A stretch of 64,000 nucleotides of DNA from CAZQRP01 sp964596125 (GCA_964596125.1 CAZQRP010000002.1:124001-188000); one strand, 5' to 3'. Numbered from the stretch's first letter, positions 9,695 to 17,903 are shown. Notes: generated by a model not told the origin, from the letters alone. Numbers and translations are program-made.

Positions 9695-10216
9695 TTATGT
9701 TACGTTTTTCCTCTTCTTCGAAAGTTTCGTTTGTCGATGAATATTTTTTCTAATTAACTTCATGTCCAAAGAAATTTGTTTTAAACTATCATTTTCCAAG
9801 GAAGACATCAACTTAAAATACATGTCTCTGTTTTTATTAAAGGTAGCATCAACAAGTTTTAATCCATTCTCGGTAATACTAACACTTCTGGTCCTTCGGT
9901 CTTCACCGATTTCATCTCTTTTTATATATCCCTTTTTTTCAAGATTATCTATTGCTGGCGTAATGGTCTGTTTGGTACGTCCCGTTTTAATGCTTAACTC
10001 CGTTGGTGTCAATGTCCCACCACTCATGATAAGGTAGTAGAGAATAGCGATTGTCGTCTGATTCAGTCCATATTTTGCGGCATTTTTATTTATATGATAC
10101 AGCATTTCATCGGCTGTTCTCATGATTGACAGGTAAGCATGCATCCTCAAATCGTCACCCATTTTTAAAAGACCGGCCCTTAACCGTGACATTACATTAT
10201 CAGAATCATGAGTCAT
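9695..10216 (-). CDS. MarR-family transcriptional regulator
   Basis: A 173-residue winged-helix regulator. The central DNA-binding part (about residues 60-125) shows the family order: LTPTELSIKTGRTKQTITPAIDNLEKKGYIKRDEIGEDRRTRSVSIT, that is recognition helix, then wing with Asp-Arg-Arg. The C-terminus is Lys/Arg-rich. It is divergent from the flavoprotein gene at 10365, and a palindrome at 10283-10299 between them is a natural operator. Ligand unknown. Confidence 0.85.
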   Translation of the reverse strand: MTHDSDNVMSRLRAGLLKMGDDLRMHAYLSIMRTADEMLYHINKNAAKYGLNQTTIAILYYLIMSGGTLTPTELSIKTGRTKQTITPAIDNLEKKGYIKRDEIGEDRRTRSVSITENGLKLVDATFNKNRDMYFKLMSSLENDSLKQISLDMKLIRKNIHRQTKLSKKRKNVT

Positions 10217-10282
10217 TGTTCACATCTCTATAACTGAAATGCAATCATAGATAGGTATGAAATAAATTTTAAATTTATATTG

Positions 10283-10299
10283 TATCAGATAATCTGATA
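10283..10299. promoter_or_regulatory. Candidate MarR operator (17-bp palindrome)
   Basis: TATCAGATAATCTGATA has perfect 8-base arms around a single central base. It lies between the divergent MarR and flavoprotein genes and directly abuts the -35 box of the promoter at 10301. The geometry fits repression of both directions by MarR; binding by this regulator is inferred. Confidence 0.65.
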
Positions 10300-10300
10300 T

Positions 10301-10329
10301 TTGACAATTAATCTCTGAAATTTTATAAT
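10301..10329 (+). promoter_or_regulatory. Consensus sigma-70-type promoter for the flavoprotein gene
   Basis: TTGACA at 10301-10306, 17-base spacer, TATAAT at 10324-10329: a full match to the housekeeping consensus. The expected start is near 10336, giving a leader of about 29 bases before ATG 10365, with AGGAG at 10349-10353. Confidence 0.8.
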
Positions 10330-10364
10330 TCACAACAATAACAAATACAGGAGCGAATAAGTAA

Positions 10365-11210
10365 ATGGAGCACGTAAAAGTAAAAATTCTCGGCCTCAGT
10401 TGCAGCCCTCGTCATGCGAACACTGAATTAGCAGTTAAAGAGTCGTTGAAAACGGCTGAGGAAATGGGCTATGCAGACACAGAGTATGTTTCACTGGCTG
10501 ACTATAAACTGGTGCCATGCATAGGATGCATGAAATGCTTTGGTTGGCAGCACCCGGCAGATGGCGGCCTGGAGTGTTATGAATTTAACGATGACACTGG
10601 AATACTATTGCATAAAATGAACGACAGTGATGGAATTATTTTCGGTACACCGGTATATACGTTGGGAGTGACTGCACTTGCTAAAATCCTTATGGACAAG
10701 GCAAGTATGTTCGGTCCCATGTCTTTTACCAGGTACGCAGGGACCATGAGGAATAAGCCTATGGGAGTGATCACTGTTGGCGGCGGGGACAGCGCCGGAC
10801 AGGAGCATGTAGCGGAGGACATCTGGATATGGGCTCTGGCAATTGGTATGTTACCGCTGGGTTCCTGGCCGACCAGGGAAGACCCGGTACCACAGAGTGG
10901 TAACCACGGCGCAATGCTTAGCACGGTCGATGCACGCAATGTATATGCCAAGGAGGGTATCACAAAGGAAGCTACCAGAACTATTCCACCCACCCAGGGC
11001 TCACGAAATATGAGAGCTGTAAGGAATGTGGGCCGCCACACAGCTTACGTTGCCATGCTGACGAAACTTGGCAAGCAAAGATTTGCGGAGATAGGGTTTA
11101 AAGAGCCAGACGCATTTTCTTTCCCGAGGTATTCAGTTAAGCCAAAGCCCGGCTCATGGATCCAGAAATTGATAGATGAAGGTAAGATGGTATACGTTCC
11201 AAAAGAATAA
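10365..11210 (+). CDS. NADPH-dependent FMN reductase / iron-sulfur flavoprotein family
   Basis: A 281-residue flavodoxin-fold protein. The N-terminal strand and phosphate loop GLSCSPRHANTE is the FMN site. A compact cysteine set (Cys52, 55, 58 and 71; C-x2-C-x2-C-x12-C) resembles the 4Fe-4S motif of archaeal-type iron-sulfur flavoproteins, though its last gap is longer than usual. GTPVYTLGVTALAKILMDK is the typical central helix. About 100 residues after 180 are not explained by the core fold. It probably moves electrons between ferredoxin or NAD(P)H and a small acceptor. It is controlled by the promoter/operator just upstream. Confidence 0.75.
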   Translation: MEHVKVKILGLSCSPRHANTELAVKESLKTAEEMGYADTEYVSLADYKLVPCIGCMKCFGWQHPADGGLECYEFNDDTGILLHKMNDSDGIIFGTPVYTLGVTALAKILMDKASMFGPMSFTRYAGTMRNKPMGVITVGGGDSAGQEHVAEDIWIWALAIGMLPLGSWPTREDPVPQSGNHGAMLSTVDARNVYAKEGITKEATRTIPPTQGSRNMRAVRNVGRHTAYVAMLTKLGKQRFAEIGFKEPDAFSFPRYSVKPKPGSWIQKLIDEGKMVYVPKE

Positions 11211-11563
11211 GTTTCATAGCGTTAATACAGTGAGATATAGACCGACTCACTTGATTAAGTAAAGTATCGGCTACACAGTTTGCGAGTGGAAGGAAAGATA
11301 CAGGAATAAATAAGTAGACAGGACAAAGTCATCTAATCATCAATTATAGCTGTTATACTAGAGACTTGAATATTTGTGTAAAGAATATAGTATTAGTATT
11401 CGATATTGAAAACAATATACAAGTAGCATTTATAGCAAAATTGCCAATAAGAAACTTACCTGGTATCTTATTCGTACACCATTTATACATACCTTTCCAT
11501 ATATGATATCCCGTTTCCGTTTAGACAATCTGTATTCGTGGTAACTACACGAAGGAGATAAAC
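11211..11563. other. Intergenic, no gene seen
   Basis: 353 AT-rich bases between the flavoprotein and DUF2284 genes. There is a weak GTGAG/CTCAC hairpin near 11231-11250. I see no promoter I would defend and no coding remnant. Confidence 0.4.
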
Positions 11564-12091
11564 GTGGATGATATAGACATATATTGTAAACGTGCCATAG
11601 AGCAAGGAGCTTCAGATGCAAAACAAATTCACCCGAGCAGTATTGTAACAGCGGCCTGGGTACGATTGAAATGTCAGTTTGGTTGTGGTTTTTACGGGAG
11701 GAAATACTGCTGTCCACCAGACACTCCAACGCCAGAACAAACAAGGTCTATTATTGACTGCTATCATCGCGCTCTTTTATTCCACCTTAAACACTCTGGA
11801 AAGCCAGAAAAGCGCATTGCATTTCTTGAAATGTTAATCGACCTGGAAGGCGAAATATTTAAAGACGGATACTATAGAGCTTTTGTCTATTTACAGGGCC
11901 CCTGCCACCTCTGTAAAGAATGTGCCAAGCTTAGTGGAAATCCATGTAACTTTGGGCTCAGAGCCAGACCTTCCATGGAAGCATGTGGCATAGACGTATA
12001 TCAGACAGTACGAAACAACGGATTTTTTATTATACCTCTTAGAACGAAAAGGGAAACCCAAAATATATTCGGCCTGATATTGGTTGATTAA
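11564..12091 (+). CDS. DUF2284 metal-binding protein
   Basis: A 175-residue cysteine-rich protein. Cysteines at 37, 41, 49 and 50 (CQFGC...YCCPP) and a second group (GPCHLCKEC, NPCNFG, MEACGIDV) match DUF2284, a family of predicted metal or Fe-S proteins of unknown function that is common in anaerobes. It starts at GTG 11564 with AAGGAG correctly placed. No membrane segment. It stands alone on the plus strand, so context gives no function. Confidence 0.8.
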   Translation: MDDIDIYCKRAIEQGASDAKQIHPSSIVTAAWVRLKCQFGCGFYGRKYCCPPDTPTPEQTRSIIDCYHRALLFHLKHSGKPEKRIAFLEMLIDLEGEIFKDGYYRAFVYLQGPCHLCKECAKLSGNPCNFGLRARPSMEACGIDVYQTVRNNGFFIIPLRTKRETQNIFGLILVD

Positions 12092-12283
12092 TAGCAGGCA
12101 GCGACAAAATAATCAAAATTAGTATAGAGAACGGATCTATCCCGATACATCGTACTACCAGCAGAACCGACTAATTTCTTCTATTTTGGCTATTACTCAT
12201 AAGCTTGTATGTTAAAACAATTATCCTATCGTGATTACCGGAGACCGGTACGTCTATGGGATGAAGGTAGCAAAGTATAAAAA
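12092..12283. other. Intergenic, left flank of the tRNA scars
   Basis: No gene seen. The bases just before 12284 do not form the D-arm and acceptor strand that a complete tRNA-Lys would need. Confidence 0.4.
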
Positions 12284-12333
12284 CCTGACTTTTAATCAGG
12301 GGATAACAGGTTCGAGACCTGTACGGCCTACCA
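12284..12333 (+). pseudogene. 3' half of tRNA-Lys(UUU), probable integration scar
   Basis: A CCTGA/TCAGG anticodon stem encloses loop CTTTTAA (anticodon TTT). A 5-base variable loop follows, then T-arm ACAGG-TTCGAGA-CCTGT, acceptor strand ACGGCCT, discriminator A and CCA. The matching 5' acceptor strand (AGGCCGT) and a D-arm are absent upstream. A break at the anticodon arm with an intact 3' end is the classic footprint of tRNA-targeted integrases. It is unlikely to make a working tRNA. Confidence 0.7.
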
Positions 12334-12371
12334 GCTTCAGCAAGCCGTCCTTACGGGGAAATTTTCAGAAG

Positions 12372-12413
12372 AATCAGGGTGTCAAAACACCAGGTCAACC
12401 GACACCCTGATTT
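12372..12413 (+). terminator. Intrinsic terminator downstream of the tRNA-Lys scar
   Basis: AATCAGGGTGTC (12372-12383) pairs perfectly over 12 bp with 12401-12412 across a 17-base loop, and the 3' arm runs into TTTT. It is probably the original terminator of a tRNA transcription unit. Confidence 0.65.
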
Positions 12414-12490
12414 TAATATTGCCGGGATAAAATATCAACATATATTAAAATTGAAAAAGATAGTAGCAACAAATATCGATATGTGGCCAA

Positions 12491-12531
12491 TAACCGCCAG
12501 GTTGCAGGTTCGAATCCTGCCCGAGGAGCCA
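12491..12531 (+). pseudogene. 3' part of a tRNA (Asn-like), second integration scar
   Basis: T-arm GCAGG-TTCGAAT-CCTGC, acceptor strand CCGAGGA, discriminator G and CCA, preceded by TAACCG, which fits the 3' side of an Asn anticodon arm. No matching TCCTCGG acceptor strand, D-arm or 5' anticodon strand exists upstream. As in the Lys fragment, the preserved part starts near the anticodon. The Asn identity rests on the acceptor sequence and is less sure than the tRNA origin. Confidence 0.6.
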
Positions 12532-12673
12532 ACAATCTAACATTACTTCACTAGTTTTAGCCAATTCACCTTAGCCTTTTAGATTCATCAATTTTTAATT
12601 GAAGTAGCTAATTGAATAGCATAAAATACATTATTATGTATGTTTTAGATAATAAACAAACAGAGGTAAGTAT

Positions 12674-13528
12674 TTGGATCCTTTGTTGACGACTACTCTA
12701 GCAGGTGCTGTAGGTGGTGCTGCTGCCAAGTTAATCGAGAAGGGATGGGATTCTGGGCAGAAATGGCTTGCTACATACTTTAAAGACCACCTCCCTCAAG
12801 CTCAAGAAACTGCAAAGACAAACGCATTGGACTTCTTAAATGAGTTAGCTAGACGCATTCATGAAGTAGAAGAATCTGTAAGAAATACTCCTGATGCCAG
12901 AAAGCAAATAGAGGAAGCTCTAGCCGACCCTGATTTCTCTGCAATGTTTAAACAAGCGTTGCTTGCATCTGGTCGCACAAATTCAGAAGAAAAGCATAAG
13001 CTCCTAGCGCGTATAATTTCCGAAAGGCTATTAAAAGACCAGAACTCTATGGTTGCTTTAGCTGGTAATCTAGCCTGTGATGCAATTCCTTATTTGTCGC
13101 CTAAGCATTTAAAATATCTAGGAGTGATGACTCTTATTTATGGAACCCGACCTTCACCATTCCCACCGCATATCCCAACAGAAACATTTCACGATTGGTG
13201 GACAAATTGGCTTATTGCAAATATTACTCCAGTAATGCCGGCTGAAGTTATGACTCAAATTGACTACTCCCACCTCGTATCAGTTTCATGCATTACCTAC
13301 GAATATATTGGCAAGAGGAAGCTTAATAAAGTCCTTTCCCCTCCCGAAAATTCAGGCTTTCAATGGGACTATGATAGGTTTGTTAATGAGACACAAATCG
13401 GTAAGAAACTAGCCGAAGTTTGGGAGTCAGGAATGTCGAAGGCAGTTCCTACCTCAGCTGGTAGGATTATTGGTATTTATATACATGATTTAATCATAGG
13501 AATGAAAACAGTGATACAATGGGATTGA
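12674..13528 (+). CDS. Unrecognised 284-residue protein (resembles LPO_1073/Vpar_1526-type proteins)
   Basis: It starts at TTG 12674 behind GAGGTA. The N-terminus has a glycine/alanine-rich segment (LAGAVGGAAAKLIEKG), followed by a charged helical part and then DPDFSAMFKQALLASGRTNSEEKHKLLARIISERL, which recalls the helical core of the poorly known LPO_1073/Vpar_1526 family. The C-terminal half is mixed and aromatic. There is no catalytic motif I can name. It is the first gene after the tRNA scars, followed by its own terminator, so it is probably island cargo. The family link is tentative. Confidence 0.6.
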   Translation: MDPLLTTTLAGAVGGAAAKLIEKGWDSGQKWLATYFKDHLPQAQETAKTNALDFLNELARRIHEVEESVRNTPDARKQIEEALADPDFSAMFKQALLASGRTNSEEKHKLLARIISERLLKDQNSMVALAGNLACDAIPYLSPKHLKYLGVMTLIYGTRPSPFPPHIPTETFHDWWTNWLIANITPVMPAEVMTQIDYSHLVSVSCITYEYIGKRKLNKVLSPPENSGFQWDYDRFVNETQIGKKLAEVWESGMSKAVPTSAGRIIGIYIHDLIIGMKTVIQWD

Positions 13529-13563
13529 TATATTAGAGCGGCTATATTTAACCCTACCGCTAG

Positions 13564-13606
13564 GACTATTAAGGCCCAGAGCACAATGCCCTTAGTCTTT
13601 TCTTTT
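13564..13606 (+). terminator. Intrinsic terminator
   Basis: GACTA and AAGG (13564-13574) pair with CCTT and AGTC (13589-13597), leaving a two-base bulge; TTTTCTTTT follows. It ends the transcript of the 284-residue gene. Confidence 0.55.
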
Positions 13607-13627
13607 ATTACTCACTAAGTACTATAA

Positions 13628-14026
13628 CTATACCGAAATAGTCAGTAGTCGGAAAATACTAAAAACAATAATAATAACTACAGCAATAACAAGTAGGATA
13701 TAAGAAGCTACATGTATTTCACTACTAAATTTATTTAGATCATCTTCTTTTAGCCTTTTTCCTTCAATTATCAGAGCAAATGCAAGTAGAACAAACGTAA
13801 TTCCAATCGATATCCAAGCCCAAGCTGGTAATTTCAAATATAAAAGAAGAAATATTCCTATTAATATCCATACAAAACCCACACACAGACACAAGTAGCC
13901 TACCCGATTAATTATTTTTTTTACACCTGTTGGATTACTTATGGTAGCAGCTTGAATTCTAAGATTTAGAGCGAAAACTGCAATAGCTAGTCCCAAACTT
14001 AAACAAATTGTTATTGCTTCATCCAT
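13628..14026 (-). CDS. Small four-helix membrane protein, unknown
   Basis: 132 residues with hydrophobic helices at about 3-22, 43-64, 67-88 and 108-128, and a short charged linker (EGKRLKEDDLNKFSSE) before the last. No recognised domain. It converges on the 284-residue gene. It has no close neighbour in an operon, so no role can be assigned. Confidence 0.55.
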   Translation of the reverse strand: MDEAITICLSLGLAIAVFALNLRIQAATISNPTGVKKIINRVGYLCLCVGFVWILIGIFLLLYLKLPAWAWISIGITFVLLAFALIIEGKRLKEDDLNKFSSEIHVASYILLVIAVVIIIVFSIFRLLTISV

Positions 14027-14082
14027 ATCAAATCAATTTTATATCAGATTACCGCGCTATTCAATCATATTGCAGTGACCAT

Positions 14083-14223
14083 CTATATATCTAGGTATTC
14101 CAGCAAGCTATACCAACTCACCCTCCCCTCGAAGTAGGGCTGCTCCCTCAGTGGGCACCTGTCGCATAGCGGCCCCGGCTTCTCCACGTTGGTCATCTCC
14201 CGTTTCTCCCGCTGCTTAAACAT
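14083..14223 (-). CDS. Possible small CxxC protein
   Basis: A minus-strand frame open from 14310 to the stop at 14083. From the ATG at 14223 it gives 46 residues with a CDRC motif and an aromatic C-terminus (SWYSLLEYLDI). Part of it lies in the 118-bp repeat, and the same antisense frame is also open in the other copy. No strong ribosome site and no recognised homologue. It may be a gene fragment instead. Confidence 0.25.
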   Translation of the reverse strand: MFKQREKREMTNVEKPGPLCDRCPLREQPYFEGRVSWYSLLEYLDI

Positions 14224-14294
14224 GATCAAGTAGGACAATACTGCATGCAGTATGTTATTAATCCCCCTCTCCCTGCCCCTAGGGGCCTGATACT
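14177..14294. repeat. 118-bp direct repeat, copy 1 (displaced MFS gene 3' end)
   Basis: Closely matches 16984-17101, equal in length, with scattered substitutions. It includes the in-frame equivalent of the MFS transporter's last codons and TAA stop, the palindrome ATACTGCATGCAGTAT, and a C-rich tract. Copy 2 is the true 3' end of the MFS gene, so copy 1 is a displaced tail without its gene. Confidence 0.75.
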
Positions 14295-14386
14295 CCTGGA
14301 AAAGCGGCCGTTAACTAGCCAGTTACAGGCCGAAACGAATTCGTTTTTAGAAAAATAGACAGGCCCCGCCAGTTCGGCCGCTCCGA

Positions 14387-14413
14387 GCAGCCTCTGCGCG
14401 GGCTGCGTTTTTT
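14387..14413 (+). terminator. Terminator-like hairpin
   Basis: GCAGCC (14387-14392) and GGCTGC (14401-14406) form a GC-rich stem with an 8-base loop, followed by GTTTTTT. It sits in a gene-free stretch downstream of repeat copy 1, consistent with having once ended a plus-strand MFS-like gene. Confidence 0.5.
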
Positions 14414-14488
14414 CGGTTTTAATCCATATGGATTTCCCAGGAAACCCAGTTGGGTTTTTTAAAATATATGGCTTTTTAAGTAAATATC

Positions 14489-15388
14489 TTAGTTTTTTCT
14501 TAGTGATCGTTTTATTATAGTTCTAAAATAAATAATGAGGATAATAAGAAATAGAATAGAACCAACAGTCCACAATACCATTCTAAATGAAGGCCAAAGT
14601 CCTTTGTCTATAATAGGTTGAACACTATGTAACCAACCAGCCACAAAAACGACTATGAATATTAGTCGAACAGCAGATTGCGCAATGAATTGTGTAGTAG
14701 AATTAGGTATTCCTTCAAGAAAATTCTCTATATAATCTCCCCATGTCTTAAAAACTGCTGCAACCATAAATATAAGAGTTACAATCAGACTTATACAACC
14801 AATAATAAACCAAGCAGGGATGCCTAAATTATTTTTATCTAGTCCGAATAATCCGAATACTAATAGTGTAAAGAAGAATAATAAGATTCCTTGCTGTAAA
14901 CAATATTTACTTCCTACTGTCTCCTTTTTTCCCCGCTTATTACTGCTGCGGATGCCTAGTAGCTCTTCAATTTTCTTTCTTTTTTTATCATTTTCTAAAC
15001 CATAATTAGTATTTGGCCCACTGTAAACAGTGTTCGATAACCCAATAAGTGCTCTTGAAGCATCTTCAATTTCTTTCTTTTGCCGAACTATCCCTAGAAA
15101 TGTCCATAAGGAATACCACGGAATGATCTGAACCCTTGCCCTCAACTGACTAGCTTGGCCTCTTAGTATTTCACTGACCTCATTACTCTTAGCTTTATTA
15201 ATAACTCCTGAAGGATTGCTATATATAGGTGCATAGAAAATTAATGAATCGGCAATTTCACCTATCAGGCTACGTAATCGATGAATTGGCTCTACAAACA
15301 ATGCTACAAGTAAGTGACCTAGGGCATAAACAATAGCTCCTAGAAGTACTGTTATGACTGGCAGCAGTATTTTCCAAATTTCTTGCAT
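14489..15388 (-). CDS. Membrane protein of unknown function, 299 residues
   Basis: One N-terminal helix (about 8-32), then a soluble, mostly helical region to about 160 with a basic KKRKKIEELLGIRSSNKRGKK stretch, then four C-terminal helices (about 165-187, 193-215, 235-258, 268-292). No domain recognised. Lower GC than the MFS gene next door suggests a different origin. The layout (anchor, cytosolic domain, helical bundle) could suit a sensor or an accessory protein of a mobile island; that is a guess. Confidence 0.5.
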   Translation of the reverse strand: MQEIWKILLPVITVLLGAIVYALGHLLVALFVEPIHRLRSLIGEIADSLIFYAPIYSNPSGVINKAKSNEVSEILRGQASQLRARVQIIPWYSLWTFLGIVRQKKEIEDASRALIGLSNTVYSGPNTNYGLENDKKRKKIEELLGIRSSNKRGKKETVGSKYCLQQGILLFFFTLLVFGLFGLDKNNLGIPAWFIIGCISLIVTLIFMVAAVFKTWGDYIENFLEGIPNSTTQFIAQSAVRLIFIVVFVAGWLHSVQPIIDKGLWPSFRMVLWTVGSILFLIILIIYFRTIIKRSLRKN

Positions 15389-15745
15389 CTTAATTGTTCT
15401 TTTAACAATACTTATTTTGAATTATATCACATGAGATTGGGGATACGTTTCTAAGAGAAATTTTTTTTAAGTTCTTATATTACGTCAGCCAGAGGGCCCC
15501 GTTACCCACGGAAGAAACCATAATGCGGCTAGGACAAAAAAACTAAGGTTTTGCGGGCTTATAAACAAAGCCCCAAAATATTTTGCCTTTCTCCCCCTGT
15601 TTGTGTTCAGCCCCGTTACAGCATATACCGGTCTCAAGTAAAAAACTTTATTTTGGCGTCTGGAAGAGTTACACTTATCGTTAATGCGGACCGGCCTGAT
15701 TCAGCAGAACACACTTAACCGGTAACATATACAGGGTACTGCTTA
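15389..15745. other. Intergenic region before the MFS gene
   Basis: 357 bases between divergent genes. It must hold promoters for both; I could not select one confidently. Nothing coding seen. Confidence 0.35.
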
Positions 15746-17026
15746 ATGAAACTTCCGTCTTTGCGGTGCTATTCAGAATTCTGGTACTCCGGCTATGCCT
15801 TTCAGGGTGCAGTTGTTTTCGGGACCGGGGCGATCCTGATGCCTATTGTAGTCAATAACGCCGGTGATGCCGCAAAAGCCGGGACCGTAATAGGATCATT
15901 TTACATCGGCCAAATGTTCGCCCCATTGATGGGGGCTATCACCGACCGTACCGGCTGGCATCGAGCCTTCTACCTCTCCGGCTATGTTCTGCTCGCCGTC
16001 GGGCTTGCAGTATTTCCATTTACCAAACTGTTATGGTTCTGGATGACGTTAGCATTCCTTCAGGGAGTGGGTTCCGGCACGAGCAATACGGTGGCTGCAA
16101 TATTTATCGTCGAGTATAAACCGAAGCTAGAATGGGATGCCCGCGTGGGATGGCTGCAGACTTTCTACGGCATCGGTCAGGCCGCAGGACTGGGACTGGC
16201 TGCTGTCATGCAAGCCCGCCCCGAGATTGGACTTCTGGTCTCAGCCGGGTTGATGGTACCCGGTATGGTACTGGGAGCGCGAGGGCTTCCACCGTCCGCC
16301 GGATATCACAAACCTACAAAGGTGGAATTTTCACGCAGGCTGCACAGGCCACCGCATACCATCTATTCCATTCTTCACCGGTACGAGGGCACAATCTCAA
16401 ACAACATGAAGCGCCTGTATCAGGAATGGCGCTCCGTGTTTGGCGTTTATATTACTGGCTGGTTTTTCGTTATGCTCGCCACGTGGCTTATCGGTGCCCT
16501 GTACCCTTTGCTGATGAAGTCGGCGTTCGATTTATCCTACAGTATGTCATCACTGTATTATGCATTGGGGGCGGTAATTGGTATATTTGCCTATACGCCA
16601 TCCGGCACGCTGGGCAAGAGAATCGGGGATGGCTGGGTTGTTATCATTGGCACTGTTATGACGTTAATCTCCTTCGCTGCCCTTGCCACACTCGCTTATG
16701 TACATTCCGGCTTTAACCAGTGGCTTGTTCCGGTTATGTATATCCTGATTCCTATTGCCTGGTCACCGCTAATTGTCGGCGGAACCGCCTGGGCCGCTCA
16801 GCTGGCTACTTTCGAGGAAGGCGAAGCCTTGGGCTCCTTCAATGCCACGACTGCGGTTGCAGCCGTTGTTGCCGCCTTCGCAGCCGGGCTGCTGGCTCAT
16901 AAATTCGGTTATGGCATGATACTGATCATCGCTGCCGGTACTAGCCTCCTGGCGTTAGTATGTTTTATCCCGCTGATGGCCCAGGCTTCTCCGAGTCGAT
17001 CATCTCCCGTTTCTCCCGCTGCTTAA
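15746..17026 (+). CDS. Major facilitator superfamily transporter
   Basis: 426 residues with 12 predicted membrane helices in two halves joined by a basic cytosolic loop (about 190-230). The GxxxDRxG-like loop signature appears as GAITDRTGWHRAF after helix 2. No ligand-specific motif is visible; it may be a drug or organic-anion carrier. Its GC content is plainly higher than that of the surrounding genes, a sign of transfer. Its last codons lie in the 118-bp repeat. Confidence 0.85.
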   Translation: MKLPSLRCYSEFWYSGYAFQGAVVFGTGAILMPIVVNNAGDAAKAGTVIGSFYIGQMFAPLMGAITDRTGWHRAFYLSGYVLLAVGLAVFPFTKLLWFWMTLAFLQGVGSGTSNTVAAIFIVEYKPKLEWDARVGWLQTFYGIGQAAGLGLAAVMQARPEIGLLVSAGLMVPGMVLGARGLPPSAGYHKPTKVEFSRRLHRPPHTIYSILHRYEGTISNNMKRLYQEWRSVFGVYITGWFFVMLATWLIGALYPLLMKSAFDLSYSMSSLYYALGAVIGIFAYTPSGTLGKRIGDGWVVIIGTVMTLISFAALATLAYVHSGFNQWLVPVMYILIPIAWSPLIVGGTAWAAQLATFEEGEALGSFNATTAVAAVVAAFAAGLLAHKFGYGMILIIAAGTSLLALVCFIPLMAQASPSRSSPVSPAA

Positions 17027-17101
17027 ACACGATCAAGTTGGACAATACTGCATGCAGTATGTTATTAATCCCCCTCCCCCTGCCCACAGGGGCCTGATAC
17101 T
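16984..17101. repeat. 118-bp direct repeat, copy 2 (MFS gene 3' end and downstream)
   Basis: Second copy of the repeat at 14177-14294. It spans the last MFS codons, the stop, the 16-bp palindrome ATACTGCATGCAGTAT and the C-rich tract. The two copies bracket the 299-residue membrane gene and the MFS gene. Confidence 0.75.
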
Positions 17102-17277
17102 GTATGAAGAGAGGAACGGTATAAAGCACACAGTATACCGCGGGATGAGTGGCTTTTGCCTGCTGTGTAAAATAACTCGATCTACCCGTTAACTAACGTT
17201 GGTTACAGTAGTCGCCCATATTCCTAACGGTATTAATATTAATGCAGACTACCCAGCGTTAGAAATATAATATACCC

Positions 17278-17463
17278 GTGACATCGACATACCAGACCAT
17301 ACTCGACCAGCAGAGAACTTGGGCCCACCAGAGGGGAGTGCAGTTTAACAGAGACGGCTACACGCACTCGCTGAATAACAACCTGTTTCTACCGATGCCT
17401 CCCGAGGTAAGAAGTGAGTTCTGGAGCCGACAAAGATTGAACTGGTCGGAGCACTTGAGATAA
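17278..17463 (+). pseudogene. N-terminal fragment of a PGN_0703-like restriction endonuclease (tentative)
   Basis: A 61-codon frame from GTG 17278. QRTWAHQRGV, DGYTHSLNNNLF and MPPEVRSEF resemble the N-terminus of PGN_0703-family putative restriction endonucleases, which are several times longer. The frame stops at 17463 and no continuation is seen in the other frames before the next gene. If correct, it is a dead gene. Confidence 0.4.
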
Positions 17464-17545
17464 ATGGTCCCCCGGCTGCCGACGACCACCAAAAAATAGT
17501 AGTATTAGAAAACAACCGGCGAACAGGATAAAGGCGGGCTGAACA

Positions 17546-17899
17546 GTGCTGAAAGTCAGGAGGATATATGATAAGCCATGCCCGGATGATGGTTTCAGAA
17601 TCCTTGTCGACAGGTTATGGCCCAGAGGAAAGAGCAAAGAAACAACCCGGGTCGACCTATGGCTAAAGGATATCGCTCCGAGTAATGAATTGAGAAAATG
17701 GTTTGCTCACGCCGGGGAAAAGTGGGAGGAATTCAAGAGGAAATACCACGAAGAATTAGCTCATAAGAAGGACCTGACCAGTGTCATCGTGGAGAAATCA
17801 GTCGAGGGAGATGTCACTCTCCTTTACGCAGCGAAGGATGAAATATTCAATAACGCCATGGCGTTAAAAGAATATATTGAGGAAAGAGAATGGAGGTGA
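17546..17899 (+). CDS. DUF488 (YeaO-like) protein
   Basis: 117 residues with the family signatures RIYDKPCPDDGFRILVDRLWPRG near the N-terminus and the conserved KWFAHAGEKWEEFKRKYHEEL block. Full length for the family. The start is GTG 17546, matching where the family normally begins; the ribosome site is weak. Function unknown; the fold is small and cytosolic. It ends five bases before the hemerythrin gene, so the two are one unit. Confidence 0.85.
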   Translation: MLKVRRIYDKPCPDDGFRILVDRLWPRGKSKETTRVDLWLKDIAPSNELRKWFAHAGEKWEEFKRKYHEELAHKKDLTSVIVEKSVEGDVTLLYAAKDEIFNNAMALKEYIEEREWR

Positions 17900-17903
17900 T
17901 ATT

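Noticed and set aside
11430..11744. 104-codon minus-strand frame overlapping the DUF2284 gene
   Set aside because: It overlaps the start of a gene with a strong ribosome site and family match; no signature of its own.
12241..12333. Complete tRNA-Lys gene
   Set aside because: Anticodon, variable, T-arm and 3' acceptor are good, but the 5' acceptor strand does not pair in the middle and the distance to the anticodon stem is about 10 bases too long, with no D-arm.
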